In this document: one piece after another, positions 8,509-17,220 of the stretch
Numbering within the stretch: the stretch's first letter is position 1
Layout: each line of letters begins with the position of its first letter
Source of the DNA: ARK-15 sp038880255
Lineage (GTDB): Archaea > Thermoplasmatota > Thermoplasmata > Thermoplasmatales > ARK-15
Reading direction: 5' to 3'
Assembly: GCA_038880255.1 (NCBI GenBank)
Contig: JAVZSA010000016.1
Coordinates: 1-23,461, forward strand
DNA: 23,461 nt
Position numbers and translations under genes: made by a program
Notes under the pieces: generated by a model
The model's database searches: none
The model's input: only the letters and a program-made list of their open reading frames with translations
Told to the model about the DNA's origin: nothing

Positions 8509-8651
8509 TACTTGGAATATGTTATATATGTGGTAAACCTGCAACGCATATTTGTAAACTGTGCGGTAGACCAGTGTGTGAAGACCATTATGTTCCATCA
8601 TTAGGTATTTGTACAACTTGTTATTCTTTAAAGAAGGGGAAGAGACTTTAA
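8505..8651 (+). CDS. 48-residue zinc-finger protein coupled to queC
   Basis: This short ORF starts at the ATGA overlap with the queC stop and ends in TAA at 8651, giving 48 residues. It begins MILGICYICGKPATHICKLC. The metal-ligand pattern is regular: Cys6, Cys9, Cys17, Cys20, Cys25, His28, Cys36 and Cys39. That is eight ligands with four-residue spacing within pairs, as in a two-zinc cross-brace finger (B-box or HIT-like). The tail is basic (KKGKRL). AAGGGAG seven bases before the ATG is a good ribosome binding site. The 3' end overlaps the convergent PheRS alpha gene by 24 bases. The coding case is strong from ligand spacing, coupling and the ribosome binding site. The function is unknown; a tRNA-modification or RNA-binding accessory role is only an inference from the operon. 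Confidence 0.82.
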   Translation: MILGICYICGKPATHICKLCGRPVCEDHYVPSLGICTTCYSLKKGKRL

Positions 8652-10073
8652 TTTATCAATGTCAGCTATATAAAGTTCCCTTATATCATTAATTCCATAA
8701 TACAGCATTGCAAGTCTTTCAAGTCCAAGGCCCCAGGCAAGAACCTTATCCTTTATACCAAGTGGAAGAGTCACTTCCGGTCTAAATACACCAGCACCAC
8801 CAAGTTCAAGCCATTTTCCACCTGTGAATACATGAACTTCCACACTTGGTTCTGTGTATGGAAAATAGGATGGCTTAAACTTAATTTGACTATAACCAAG
8901 AGAACTGTAAAATTTATGAAGTGTACCTAAAAGCATAGAAAAATTACTATTCGGTTCCACCATCACACCTTCAATTTGATGAAATTCTGGTAAATGTGTT
9001 GAGTCCATATTTTCTCTCCTAAAAACCTTCCCCACCATAAATACCCTTATCACCTTTTCATCTTTATGATCATAAAGATATTTTATGGAATTTACAGTGG
9101 TATGTGTTCTCAATATATTTTTAATAGCAAGATTCTCATTCCATTCATATTTCCATCCCCTAGATATGCCCCCACCATTTTCATGTATTTTCTTAACAGT
9201 TAAAGCATAATCGGGTAATTTTCCAGAGGAATTAATATAAAATGTATCTTGCATATCCCTTGCAGGATGATCTTGTGGTATATACAAAGCATCCATGTTC
9301 CAGAAGGCTGGGACTATATAATCCCCATCAATTTCAGTAAATCCTAAACCGATGAAGATTTTTCTTACTTTTTCGATGAATTGTGTTAATGGATGTTCCC
9401 TACCCATTTCCGACAATGGTGCAAACATCCTAATATCATATCTTTTTAATTCTTTATTTTTCCAAACTCCAGTTTGAATATGTTGAGGAGTTAATTGTGT
9501 AATTTCTTCTTTAATAACAAGATCCTTTTCATCAATGGATTTTCCAATCTGTGTGAGAGTAATCATTCTTTCCACAACATCCCTTTTTTCTACCAATCCC
9601 CTCCTAATTAATTTTCTTAAACTTTCATTATCAATCGTTTGAAAATTCTTTAAATTTTCCATATTTTTATTTACAATTTCAAGTGCTTTTTCAGAATCTA
9701 CAATTGAAATTTTACCATCATATATATCTATTCCATTTCCCTTAAGTTGAGCTATTCCTATTGAAACAGTATCCTTTCCTAATTCCTTCTTTAAATCCTC
9801 TATGTTTGAAACACCAACTTTCATTAATTTTTCCAACATTATTTTTTCAGGCAAACCAAACCTAATTGCCTTTTCTCCTTCATCACTTAATTTATAATCT
9901 GTTTTTAATATTTCTTCAATTTTAACTACTCCCTTCATCTTTAACCAGGATGCTGCATTCATTATTTCAACAATTGAAAGGTTTAATCTATCCATAATTT
10001 CCTTAATTCCAGCACTTCCACCTAGTTCTTTTAAAGCCTTCACAAGTAATTTTTCATTGTTACTTAAATCCAT
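8628..10073 (-). CDS. pheS: Phenylalanine-tRNA ligase alpha subunit
   Basis: This is the catalytic class II subunit of PheRS, 481 residues, the archaeal/eukaryotic form. The N-terminal half (about 1-200) carries several winged-helix-like DNA/RNA-binding repeats (NEKLLVKALKELGGSAGIKEIMDR and similar). The catalytic core has HPARDMQDTFYI (269-280), motif 2 from RTHTTVNSIKYL (322-333) to FRRENMDSTHLPEFHQIEG (351-369), the Phe-binding FPYTEPS (404-410), ELGGAG (423-428) and motif 3 GLGLERLAML (448-457). The beta subunit gene is not adjacent. The TATA-like AATAAAATATTATT (minus strand) lies about 27 bases upstream of the ATG, suggesting a leaderless transcript. The gene's 3' end overlaps the small zinc-finger gene. 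Confidence 0.97.
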   Translation of the reverse strand: MDLSNNEKLLVKALKELGGSAGIKEIMDRLNLSIVEIMNAASWLKMKGVVKIEEILKTDYKLSDEGEKAIRFGLPEKIMLEKLMKVGVSNIEDLKKELGKDTVSIGIAQLKGNGIDIYDGKISIVDSEKALEIVNKNMENLKNFQTIDNESLRKLIRRGLVEKRDVVERMITLTQIGKSIDEKDLVIKEEITQLTPQHIQTGVWKNKELKRYDIRMFAPLSEMGREHPLTQFIEKVRKIFIGLGFTEIDGDYIVPAFWNMDALYIPQDHPARDMQDTFYINSSGKLPDYALTVKKIHENGGGISRGWKYEWNENLAIKNILRTHTTVNSIKYLYDHKDEKVIRVFMVGKVFRRENMDSTHLPEFHQIEGVMVEPNSNFSMLLGTLHKFYSSLGYSQIKFKPSYFPYTEPSVEVHVFTGGKWLELGGAGVFRPEVTLPLGIKDKVLAWGLGLERLAMLYYGINDIRELYIADIDKLKSLPLL

Positions 10074-10160
10074 TAAATTAATTTAAATGCAGAATAATAT
10101 TTTATTTTTTCTAAAGCTGAGGAAAAGGATTAATAATATGTAATTTTTTTCTTAATTTAC

Positions 10161-11213
10161 ATGACTTTCAACAAGGCAAAAAAGATGGAACTCCCAAGAA
10201 TAATTTTAGCAGGTCATAATGTATTGGAAAAGATAGGGGAGGTAATTAAATCTCTTAACTTTGAAGGCCTTATTTTAATAATCACAGGATCAAAAACCTA
10301 TGAAGTTGCTGGAAAAAAGGTAGAGGAAATAGTATCTAAGGATTATCATGTTGAAACATTTATAACCGGTGATGCTACATCTGAGAATGTGAAAAAAGTT
10401 AAAGAGAAAGCTAAAGAGGGGAATTTCAAACTTCTTTTAGGAATTGGTGGTGGTACCAAGATAGATATCGCTAAAAAAGCAGCCTTTGATCTTTCAATAC
10501 CGTTCATATCCATACCAACTTCAGCATCCCATGATGGTGTTGCCAGTCCAAGGGCAACAATAAAAGATTCTGATGGAATTATTTCCTCAGAAGCATCTGT
10601 ACCAATATCAATAGTTGCTGATACCTCCATAATAGTTAAGGCACCCTATAGGTATTTAATTGCTGGTGCTGCCGATGTAATTGCAAATTATACAGCAATT
10701 AGGGATTGGGAACTTGCATATAAATTAAAAGGTGAGGAATTCTCTAGTTCTGCATATGCAATATCAAAATATACAGCTGAGGAAATGTTGAATTATGCAC
10801 CATCATTAAAACCAAATGATGAGGAATCTGTATGGGTAGTAATAAAGGCCATAATTTCTTCTGGTATGGCCATGAGTATGGCAGGGTCATCCAGACCCGC
10901 CAGTGGAAGTGAACATTTGTTTACACATGCTGTTGAAATGTTAGCACCAGGAAGGGCATTGCATGGAGAAATTGCAGGCGTTGGAACAATAATTGCAAGT
11001 TTTCTCCAAGGCCAGGATTGGAAAAGAGTTAGGGAGGCACTAAAGGTGATGGGTGCACCCACTAAGGCAAGAGAAATTGGGCTTACTCCTCAAGAAGCCA
11101 TTAAAGCACTTACAATGGCGCATACTGTGAGGAATAGATATACAATACTTGGTGAAACGGGAATCTCTTCTGAGGCTGCAGAAAATGCATTAAGGGCTAC
11201 CGAGGTGATCTAA
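10161..11213 (+). CDS. egsA: sn-glycerol-1-phosphate dehydrogenase
   Basis: The enzyme reduces dihydroxyacetone phosphate with NAD(P)H to sn-glycerol-1-phosphate, the stereospecific backbone of archaeal membrane lipids. At 350 residues it has the normal length. The nucleotide-binding GIGGGTKID lies at 94-102, IPTSASHDGVASPRA at 118-132, and the zinc ligands are Asp172 (AGAADVIANY), His252 (SEHLFTHAVE) and His268 (ALHGEIAGVG). It is the first gene of an operon with UPF0179 and ychF. The next start follows the stop codon by one or four bases, depending on which is used. A TATA-like TTAATAATA about 26 bases before the ATG again points to a leaderless mRNA. The gene is an unambiguous sign of an archaeal genome. 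Confidence 0.97.
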   Translation: MTFNKAKKMELPRIILAGHNVLEKIGEVIKSLNFEGLILIITGSKTYEVAGKKVEEIVSKDYHVETFITGDATSENVKKVKEKAKEGNFKLLLGIGGGTKIDIAKKAAFDLSIPFISIPTSASHDGVASPRATIKDSDGIISSEASVPISIVADTSIIVKAPYRYLIAGAADVIANYTAIRDWELAYKLKGEEFSSSAYAISKYTAEEMLNYAPSLKPNDEESVWVVIKAIISSGMAMSMAGSSRPASGSEHLFTHAVEMLAPGRALHGEIAGVGTIIASFLQGQDWKRVREALKVMGAPTKAREIGLTPQEAIKALTMAHTVRNRYTILGETGISSEAAENALRATEVI

Positions 11214-11214
11214 A

Positions 11215-11646
11215 TTGGTGACCATTGCTCTAGTGGGAAAAAGGATGGCTAAAAAGGATTTCGTTTTTCAATTTTTAGGAAGTGCTTTGGAGTGTAGGGA
11301 TTGTGCTTTAAAAAATATTTGTTCGATGCTATCCCCTGGAAAATATTATAGGATCACGAACGTAAGGGAGAAGGAGCATTCTTGCAAAATTCATGATCTC
11401 AATAGTGTGGTCACTGTGGAAGTTGAGGAAATGGCAACTCCAATTGCAATAGAAAAGAAGATGGCCATTGAAGGTTTAACTAGTCAAATTTCACAATCTG
11501 ATTGTAAAGAAATAAACTGTAAATATTTTGATTTGTGTTATCAACCATGGTGGAGGGAAAATCAAAAGGTAAGGGTAGAAAAAATAGGGGAAACAATTGA
11601 ATGTCCAAAGGGTAAAAATCTAGTCAAGGTTTATGTGAGGTGGTAA
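11215..11646 (+). CDS. UPF0179 family cysteine-rich protein
   Basis: This 143-residue protein belongs to an archaeal family of unknown function (UPF0179). It begins VTIALVGKRMAKKDF and has eight cysteines: 27, 30 and 36 (ECRDCALKNIC), 57, then 97, 102 and 108 (DCKEINCKYFDLC), and 130. The clustering suggests two metal or iron-sulfur sites, which is my inference. The start is ambiguous. It could be TTG at 11215 or the adjacent GTG at 11218; both lie at a usable distance from the GGTGAT ribosome binding site in the last codons of egsA. The 3' end overlaps the ychF start by 7 bases. Position between egsA and ychF points to co-expression with core functions. Confidence 0.88.
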   Translation: MVTIALVGKRMAKKDFVFQFLGSALECRDCALKNICSMLSPGKYYRITNVREKEHSCKIHDLNSVVTVEVEEMATPIAIEKKMAIEGLTSQISQSDCKEINCKYFDLCYQPWWRENQKVRVEKIGETIECPKGKNLVKVYVRW

Positions 11647-12836
11647 TAATATTAATAGGAATCGTGGGTAAACCTAATGTGGGTAAATCCACATTTTTTT
11701 CTTCTATTACACAGCATATTGTTGAAATTGCTAACTATCCATTCACAACAATTCAACCACATTTGGGCACAGCCTATGTAAGAAAAGAATGCCCACATAA
11801 AATAATAGGGAAACCATGCAATCCAAGAAATTCCATATGTATGGATGGTATAAGAATGATACCTGTGAATGTGATGGATGTGGCAGGTCTTGTGCCAGAT
11901 GCTCATAAGGGCAAGGGCCTTGGAAATAAATTTTTGGATGATTTAAGAAATTCCGATGCATTTATTCATGTGGTGGATGTTTCCGGTACAACAGATAAGG
12001 AGGGAAATATAATAGGTCCAGGAACTGGAAATCCTATTGAGGACCTTGAATTTGTTGAAAAGGAGATTGCCTATTGGATGTCAGAAATAATATCCAGAAA
12101 TTGGAAAAAAATATCAAGAAAAATAGAGACAGCAGGGATGAAACTTGAATCAATTATAGCCGAACAATTATCAGGGCTAGGTATTGATGAACAGCACATA
12201 TATTCAGCACTTCAGGAAGCGTCCTTTGGTCCTTTAGAAGATTGGGGGGAGAATGATTTTCTTTCTGTATCCATTGAAATACTTAGAAAAGCAAAGCCCT
12301 TTATTATTGCAGCAAATAAAGCAGATATTGCAGATAAAAAACTTCTAGAAGAATTGAAAAAGAAATCAAAATATCCTGTGGTGGCAGTCTCAGCCGACTA
12401 TGAACTTGCCCTTGTGAGAGCTGCGAAATCTGGACTTATAAAATATATTCCAGGAAATGATGATTTTGAAATCATTGACGAAACAAAGCTTAACCAACAA
12501 CAAAAAAAAGCACTTTTAAAAATAAAGGAATTTATAAAGATCAATGGTGGTACGGGGGTTCAGAAGGTCTTGGAAGAATTAATTTTTAATCAACTTAACA
12601 TGATCGCAGTATATCCAGTAGAAGATGAAAATCACTGGACTGATAAGAGTGGCAACGTACTTCCTGATGTATTTTTAATGCCTTCAGGTTCTAAAGCAAT
12701 TGATCTAGCATTTAAAGTTCACACAGATCTTGGTAATAATTTTATTAGAGCAATTGATGCAAAGAAAAAATTCATACTTGGAAAAGACTATGAATTGAAA
12801 GATGGTGATATAATTAAGATAATTGCAAAATTGTGA
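11640..12836 (+). CDS. ychF: YchF/OBG-type translation-associated GTPase
   Basis: This is a P-loop NTPase of the Obg-HflX family, archaeal YchF-like branch, 398 residues. G1 is GKPNVGKST (10-18), G3 is DVAGL (80-84) and G4 is NKAD in IIAANKADIAD (about 226). A C-terminal TGS domain (about 310-398) ends in DYELKDGDIIKIIAK. YchF proteins bind ATP or GTP and associate with ribosomes. An insertion with Cys51, Cys60 and Cys67 (ECPHKIIGKPCNPRNSIC) follows the switch I region. The best start is a GTG that overlaps the upstream gene by 7 bases, with AAGGT nine bases before it. Translation is probably coupled. Confidence 0.95.
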   Translation: MVIILIGIVGKPNVGKSTFFSSITQHIVEIANYPFTTIQPHLGTAYVRKECPHKIIGKPCNPRNSICMDGIRMIPVNVMDVAGLVPDAHKGKGLGNKFLDDLRNSDAFIHVVDVSGTTDKEGNIIGPGTGNPIEDLEFVEKEIAYWMSEIISRNWKKISRKIETAGMKLESIIAEQLSGLGIDEQHIYSALQEASFGPLEDWGENDFLSVSIEILRKAKPFIIAANKADIADKKLLEELKKKSKYPVVAVSADYELALVRAAKSGLIKYIPGNDDFEIIDETKLNQQQKKALLKIKEFIKINGGTGVQKVLEELIFNQLNMIAVYPVEDENHWTDKSGNVLPDVFLMPSGSKAIDLAFKVHTDLGNNFIRAIDAKKKFILGKDYELKDGDIIKIIAKL

Positions 12837-12855
12837 AATTTTAATAAATTATTCA

Positions 12856-13791
12856 TTAAATCAAAAGAAACTTTTTAATTGTATCGTTTTTTGCATTTAT
12901 TTCAAATGAATTCATAATGTTTTCAATATCGGAAAAGGTTATTTCAGTATCAAATATATAACTTTCAAGACTTTTTAAGATAATATCATAATCTATTCCT
13001 AATGTTTTTGAAATCAATAAACTTGCCTCTTCTTTTCTTTTACCGTTTCTAAGATCCATTGAATTTTCTATAAATCTTTTTTGAAATATTTTTATTTTAT
13101 TATCTATTTTTTTAGAAAGTGTAAGAAGGCCACAACATAACATATTTTTTTCCATGTATATTTTTTTTCCTCTATTTATTAGAGAAAAATATGGTTCCCA
13201 TATTGATATACCTTTCAGTTCATCTCTTAAATATGAATCTTTCATTTCCTCAGGTGATGAAAAATATCTTATTTTTGTTGATTTTGAAAATTTTCTTGAA
13301 ATTATATCCATGGTGGAAAGTAAAGTAGAACCAATTGCACCATCTTTTTCTGTGTATATTATTCCCGAACCCCCTCTGGCACATCCATTTAGTACAACTA
13401 TGTTTTCATCAATTAGATGGAAAATAAGACCTGTTGCAACTGGAGCAAATGCAATGTCTATTTTTTCAATTAAAAGATCTTTTAGTTCTTCTAGAGAATT
13501 ATTATAAACTAATACTTTTACATTGAACTCATTAATATCCTTAGCGGTAAGTAAAACAGCAGCATACTCTGAAGATTTTAATATGCCAACATTCATATAT
13601 AAGTTCCTATTTAAATCCACCATCACAGTTCTTTCACTGATTCTTCTTCTTTTAATAAGCCCTTCTTTCTCCATCGAATTTAAAATTTCCGAAATATAAG
13701 ACTTTGAAATACCAATATTTTCCCTTAATTCCCTTTGTGTAATTTCCCCATTTTTTAGAATTTCAATTATCTTTTCTTTTATTTTTTTCAC
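12856..13791 (-). CDS. Winged-helix regulator fused to a solute-binding-protein-like domain
   Basis: The 311-residue protein has a MarR/Lrp-like winged helix at 1-60 (EITQRELRENIGISKSYISEILNSMEKEGLIKRRR). The remainder resembles a periplasmic-binding-protein type II domain of the NMT1/SsuA kind: MNVGILKSSEYAAVLL, KIDIAFAPVATGLIF (110-124), GCARGGSGI (136-144), GAIGSTLLSTMDI, RYFSSPEEM and ISIWEPYFSLI. It is therefore probably a one-component regulator sensing a small molecule with an SBP-type pocket. The start is a GTG, with a TATA-like AAATTTAAATATT centred 26 bases upstream, so it is likely leaderless. A near-palindrome overlaps the start codon and may be an operator. No transporter lies next to it, so the ligand is unknown. 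Confidence 0.8.
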   Translation of the reverse strand: MKKIKEKIIEILKNGEITQRELRENIGISKSYISEILNSMEKEGLIKRRRISERTVMVDLNRNLYMNVGILKSSEYAAVLLTAKDINEFNVKVLVYNNSLEELKDLLIEKIDIAFAPVATGLIFHLIDENIVVLNGCARGGSGIIYTEKDGAIGSTLLSTMDIISRKFSKSTKIRYFSSPEEMKDSYLRDELKGISIWEPYFSLINRGKKIYMEKNMLCCGLLTLSKKIDNKIKIFQKRFIENSMDLRNGKRKEEASLLISKTLGIDYDIILKSLESYIFDTEITFSDIENIMNSFEINAKNDTIKKFLLI

Positions 13792-13805
13792 ATGTTTAAA
13801 ATGTG
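13789..13805. promoter_or_regulatory. Near-perfect palindrome over the regulator's start codon
   Basis: CACATGTTTAAAATGTG is 17 bases long, and seven of eight arm positions pair around a central T. It covers the GTG start of the SBP-like regulator and lies just downstream of that gene's TATA-like box. Repressor binding here would block a leaderless transcript, so autoregulation is a reasonable inference. The regulator's true site is not known. Confidence 0.45.
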
Positions 13806-13923
13806 GAAAAAATATTTAAATTTGCCAGTTAGATTTTTTTTACTTTAAAACACTTTAATTTTTTTATCCTGATAGGTAAGCTAAATATTAATAATTGTTT
13901 ATAATTTCCTTAATTGATATAAT

Positions 13924-15072
13924 ATGACTAGAAAAGATGAATTCTCAATAACTCCATGGGAGGTAACAGGAAAGGTGGATTATGAAAAACTAATAAAAAA
14001 GTTTGGCACATCACCGTTAGATGATACAATTATTCAAAGAATAGAAAATATTGCAGGTACTTCTCATATCTTTTTAAGAAGAAAAATATTCTTTTCCCAT
14101 AGGGATTTAAATTTTGTACTTGATGACTATGAGAAAGGGAAAAAATTCTTTCTTTATACTGGAAGAGGGCCAAGTGGTCCAATGCACATTGGACATATAA
14201 TACCATTTATAATGACAAAATGGTTCCAGGATAAATTTGGTGTTAATGTTTACATTGAATTAACAGATGATGAGAAATTCTTGAACGATGAAAAAATAGA
14301 TCTTGATTATTCTAGAAAATGGTCATATGAAAATGCTCTTGATATAATAGCCCTAGGTTTTGATCCTGATAAAACATTCATTTTTCAAGATACAGAATAT
14401 ATTAAAAATATTTATCCCATGATAATAAAAGTTGCCAAAAAGTTAAATTTTTCAACAGTTAAAGCAGTTTTTGGCTTTAAAAATGAAACAAATATTGGCA
14501 TGATATTTTATCCTGCGATACAAATAATACCAACATTCTTTGAAAAAAGTAGATGTTTAATACCTGCTGCAATAGATCAGGATCCATATTGGAGAATTCA
14601 GAGGGATATTGCTGAAAACTTCGGGTATTACAAGGCAGCAGCTATTCACAATAAATTTTTGCCACCCTTAACTGGTCCAGAGGGTAAAATGAGTGCTTCA
14701 ATGCCTGAAACCGCAATTTATCTTGATGATGATAAAAATACTGTAAAACAAAAGATAATGAAATATGCATTTTCTGGAGGCCAAGCAACAATAGAACTTC
14801 ACAGGAAGTTAGGAGGAAATCCCGATGTTGATGTTTCATTTCAATGGCTAAAATATCTTTTTGAGCCTGAAGATTCAAAATTAAATGAAATAGAAGAGAA
14901 TTATAGATCAGGTAAACTATTAACTGGAGAGTTAAAGGAATTATTGATCAATAGAATAAATGAATTTCTGGAGAAGCATAGAATAGAGAAGGAGAATGCT
15001 AAAAAAACAATAAAAGAATTTAAAGAGACTGGAAAACTTGCACAAAAAATGTGGAATAATATATTTGAATGA
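13924..15072 (+). CDS. trpS: Tryptophan-tRNA ligase
   Basis: This class I aminoacyl-tRNA synthetase has 382 residues, the archaeal/eukaryotic-like form. The N-terminal segment begins FSITPWEVTGKVDYEKLIKKFG. The HIGH signature lies in TGRGPSGPMHIGH (79-91) and the KMSKS-type loop is KMSAS (255-259) in GPEGKMSAS. The AIDQDPYWR segment and the helical C-terminal anticodon-binding region (LLTGELKELLINRINEFLEKHR) are also typical. The gene is divergent from the SBP-like regulator across 132 bases. A TATA-like TTTATAAT lies about 20-26 bases before the ATG. T-tracts just past the stop probably end transcription. Confidence 0.96.
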   Translation: MTRKDEFSITPWEVTGKVDYEKLIKKFGTSPLDDTIIQRIENIAGTSHIFLRRKIFFSHRDLNFVLDDYEKGKKFFLYTGRGPSGPMHIGHIIPFIMTKWFQDKFGVNVYIELTDDEKFLNDEKIDLDYSRKWSYENALDIIALGFDPDKTFIFQDTEYIKNIYPMIIKVAKKLNFSTVKAVFGFKNETNIGMIFYPAIQIIPTFFEKSRCLIPAAIDQDPYWRIQRDIAENFGYYKAAAIHNKFLPPLTGPEGKMSASMPETAIYLDDDKNTVKQKIMKYAFSGGQATIELHRKLGGNPDVDVSFQWLKYLFEPEDSKLNEIEENYRSGKLLTGELKELLINRINEFLEKHRIEKENAKKTIKEFKETGKLAQKMWNNIFE

Positions 15073-15095
15073 TGTAAAGTGTTTTGAATCTTAAA

Positions 15096-15195
15096 CATTT
15101 TTTAATGAAAATTTAATTTTTAGTCGTGATTAATGAATAATTATTGTCATAAATTCCTTCTGTTAATATTTTTTAAAAATAAAAAAATTAAAAAT
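15096..15195. terminator. Convergent oligo-T termination region
   Basis: Between TrpRS and the TauE/SafE gene, the plus strand carries T-runs at 15098-15103, 15117-15121 and 15169-15174, suited to ending trpS transcription. The A-runs at 15175-15179 and 15181-15187 are T-runs on the minus strand, just past the TauE/SafE stop. There is no stable GC hairpin. This matches archaeal oligo-U termination. Confidence 0.5.
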
Positions 15196-15218
15196 TATTT
15201 GACAGAATTCCTTAAATT

Positions 15219-15974
15219 TTAGAACAATCCTACCAATATTTTTATTGCTGAAACTAGTAATATCAAGGAAAGAAGAAATCTTAGCCAAGAAGGTTTTGCG
15301 ATTTTAATCGAGAGTAAAGCTCCCAAAATTGATGCAATAGCTATCACTATAATGGAATAAAATAAAACATCCAATGGAACGATTGCATGACTTAAAAAAC
15401 CAAAGAAACCAGCAATACTTGCAAATGTAGCAACCAATGAGGTGGTACCTGAGGCCAATTTTGTTTTATATCCTGACATTAAAAGAAATGGTACAAGTAT
15501 TCCTCCACCACCAATTGCAAGTAGCCCACCTATAAAACCTGAAAAAGCTGATGAGGGAATTCCTATTAATCCAACTTTCTTTCTGCTTGGCATAGAATTT
15601 GATTCGATTTTTATCTTCGAAATTGTCCATATACCTAGTATAATGAGTACTCCTACAAGAAAATAAAGCAATATACGTTCTGGAATATATATTGCGAAAT
15701 ATGCCCCAAAGAAAGCGAATATTGCGGCTATTATAGATAATATCATTCCTTTATTCCAATCAACACTTTTTGCCTTTGCAAATGGAATTAATGCAAAACC
15801 ACTGTTAATACCATTTAATAGTATGGCAAGGGGGAATACTGTGGCCACAATTCCATAATGTAAACTCTGAAATGTGGATATGAATACAGGTGCTGCTCCT
15901 ACCCCAAGCATACCAAAAAGAAGTGCACCAAAGAAGTTTATGATAGTAACAATTATAAATTCAATGATGAACAT
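15219..15974 (-). CDS. TauE/SafE family sulfite/anion exporter
   Basis: This 251-residue membrane protein has about eight hydrophobic segments and the two-repeat TauE/SafE pattern. N-terminal repeat: NFFGALLFGMLGVGAAPVF. C-terminal repeat: SGFIGGLLAIGGGGILVPFLL, then KLASGTTSLVATFASIAGFFGF. Family members move sulfite, sulfoacetate or other small anions. The start codon directly abuts the stop of the upstream MFS gene with no gap, so the two are one transcription unit under the TetR-controlled promoter. The substrate cannot be read from sequence. The pairing with an MFS transporter and a TetR regulator suggests stress-induced export. Confidence 0.92.
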   Translation of the reverse strand: MFIIEFIIVTIINFFGALLFGMLGVGAAPVFISTFQSLHYGIVATVFPLAILLNGINSGFALIPFAKAKSVDWNKGMILSIIAAIFAFFGAYFAIYIPERILLYFLVGVLIILGIWTISKIKIESNSMPSRKKVGLIGIPSSAFSGFIGGLLAIGGGGILVPFLLMSGYKTKLASGTTSLVATFASIAGFFGFLSHAIVPLDVLFYSIIVIAIASILGALLSIKIAKPSWLRFLLSLILLVSAIKILVGLF

Positions 15975-17186
15975 TTAATTCTTCACCTCATTTGACTTTT
16001 GTGGCTTTAGAATTAGTTCCAATATAAAGAATACTGCTGTAAAAGCCGCAAAAATCCATAGGGTTAATGTGAAGCCCAAATTTTTTAAAGAGGCTAAATA
16101 TCCAACCAAAGGCATAAGTACTGACATTATCATCATACTTGAACTAAAGAATGAAGTAGAAGTACCAATTTCTTCAGGTTTAAAGGTAGTGTTTGCAATT
16201 TGCAGACCTAAAGTCCAGGCGATTCCATCAGGAATCGCAGTTATTAAAAATGCAAGAATGAAAAAAAAGATTGAAACAAAACTAAGTGCAAGGAAAATTG
16301 CAGAAATAAGTGCTATACTTACAGCCAATATCATATATGGTCTTTTATTCATTATTGGTGACTTTAAGCGTATTATGAATCTTGTTAAAACATCGCTAAC
16401 AAACATTGCAGCAAATAAATAAAATATTGTGGAAGCAGTTAGACCTAGAACATTACCATACACTACACCATATGAAAGTATTATATAAAATGGGATTGTA
16501 TAAGCAAATGCGGCTATGACCGCCATATTATATTGCCTATTTTTAAATAGAGATCTAATACTTGTGTTACCACTATGACCTTTTACCTCCATATATTGAA
16601 GTGAATATTTACCCCTTAGTGAAACAACAAATGGAATTGCAAGAAATGCTAATATTGAGAACATCATAAATATCTGTTTTATTCCTAAATGAAGAAGATA
16701 ACCGGTGGTGAATGGTGCAACAATTAAAGCTAATGAGACCCAAAATGAAAATGATGCCTGTTCTATCTGCCTCTTTGCTTGATCCTTTGAAGCCATCCCT
16801 GCCATGGTCATGAATGAATCCATTACAAGACCTGTTATGAAACCATCAACAAACATAAGAGTATAAACCTCAGCAAATCCAGTAACAAATATATATAGTG
16901 GCATTGTAGCGCCTAAGATTGCAAGTGATATTATTTCTAGGGTTTTTAACTGACTTGGCCTAAATTTTTTCATTAGAAATGCAGCAATTGCAAATGCTAC
17001 TGTAAATAGAGCAAAACCAATACCTATTTCGAAGGAATCCATTCCAAATACCAATCCAAGTGAACCTATGGATGTTTGATAGAACTGTAATAAATATCTT
17101 CCAAGAAATGCTGCTATGATAATTAGCCATTCAGCACCACTTATTATTCCGAAATCTAATCCTACTTTTCTCAAATTTATGTTCAT
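15975..17186 (-). CDS. Major facilitator superfamily transporter
   Basis: The 403-residue protein has about twelve predicted membrane segments. The N-terminal domain includes FGMDSFEIGIGFALFTVAFAIAAFLMKKFRPSQLKTLEI, with the basic loop expected between TM2 and TM3. MDSFMTMAGMASKDQAKRQIEQASFSF spans the TM4-TM5 region, a basic cytoplasmic loop divides the halves, and the C-terminal half has GTSTSFFSSSMMIMSVLMPLVGYLASL. This is most like drug or metabolite efflux MFS proteins, but I cannot name a substrate. It starts a two-gene unit with the TauE/SafE gene and is divergent from a TetR regulator. The TATA-like box at 17211-17220 lies 25-34 bases before the ATG, so the mRNA is probably leaderless. 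Confidence 0.92.
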   Translation of the reverse strand: MNINLRKVGLDFGIISGAEWLIIIAAFLGRYLLQFYQTSIGSLGLVFGMDSFEIGIGFALFTVAFAIAAFLMKKFRPSQLKTLEIISLAILGATMPLYIFVTGFAEVYTLMFVDGFITGLVMDSFMTMAGMASKDQAKRQIEQASFSFWVSLALIVAPFTTGYLLHLGIKQIFMMFSILAFLAIPFVVSLRGKYSLQYMEVKGHSGNTSIRSLFKNRQYNMAVIAAFAYTIPFYIILSYGVVYGNVLGLTASTIFYLFAAMFVSDVLTRFIIRLKSPIMNKRPYMILAVSIALISAIFLALSFVSIFFFILAFLITAIPDGIAWTLGLQIANTTFKPEEIGTSTSFFSSSMMIMSVLMPLVGYLASLKNLGFTLTLWIFAAFTAVFFILELILKPQKSNEVKN

Positions 17187-17220
17187 ATTTCCTTTTAATA
17201 CATTTAACTATTTAAATTTA

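Noticed and set aside
10346..11062. Two minus-strand open frames inside egsA
   Set aside because: They are antisense to a clear enzyme gene and have no promoter or ribosome binding signal.
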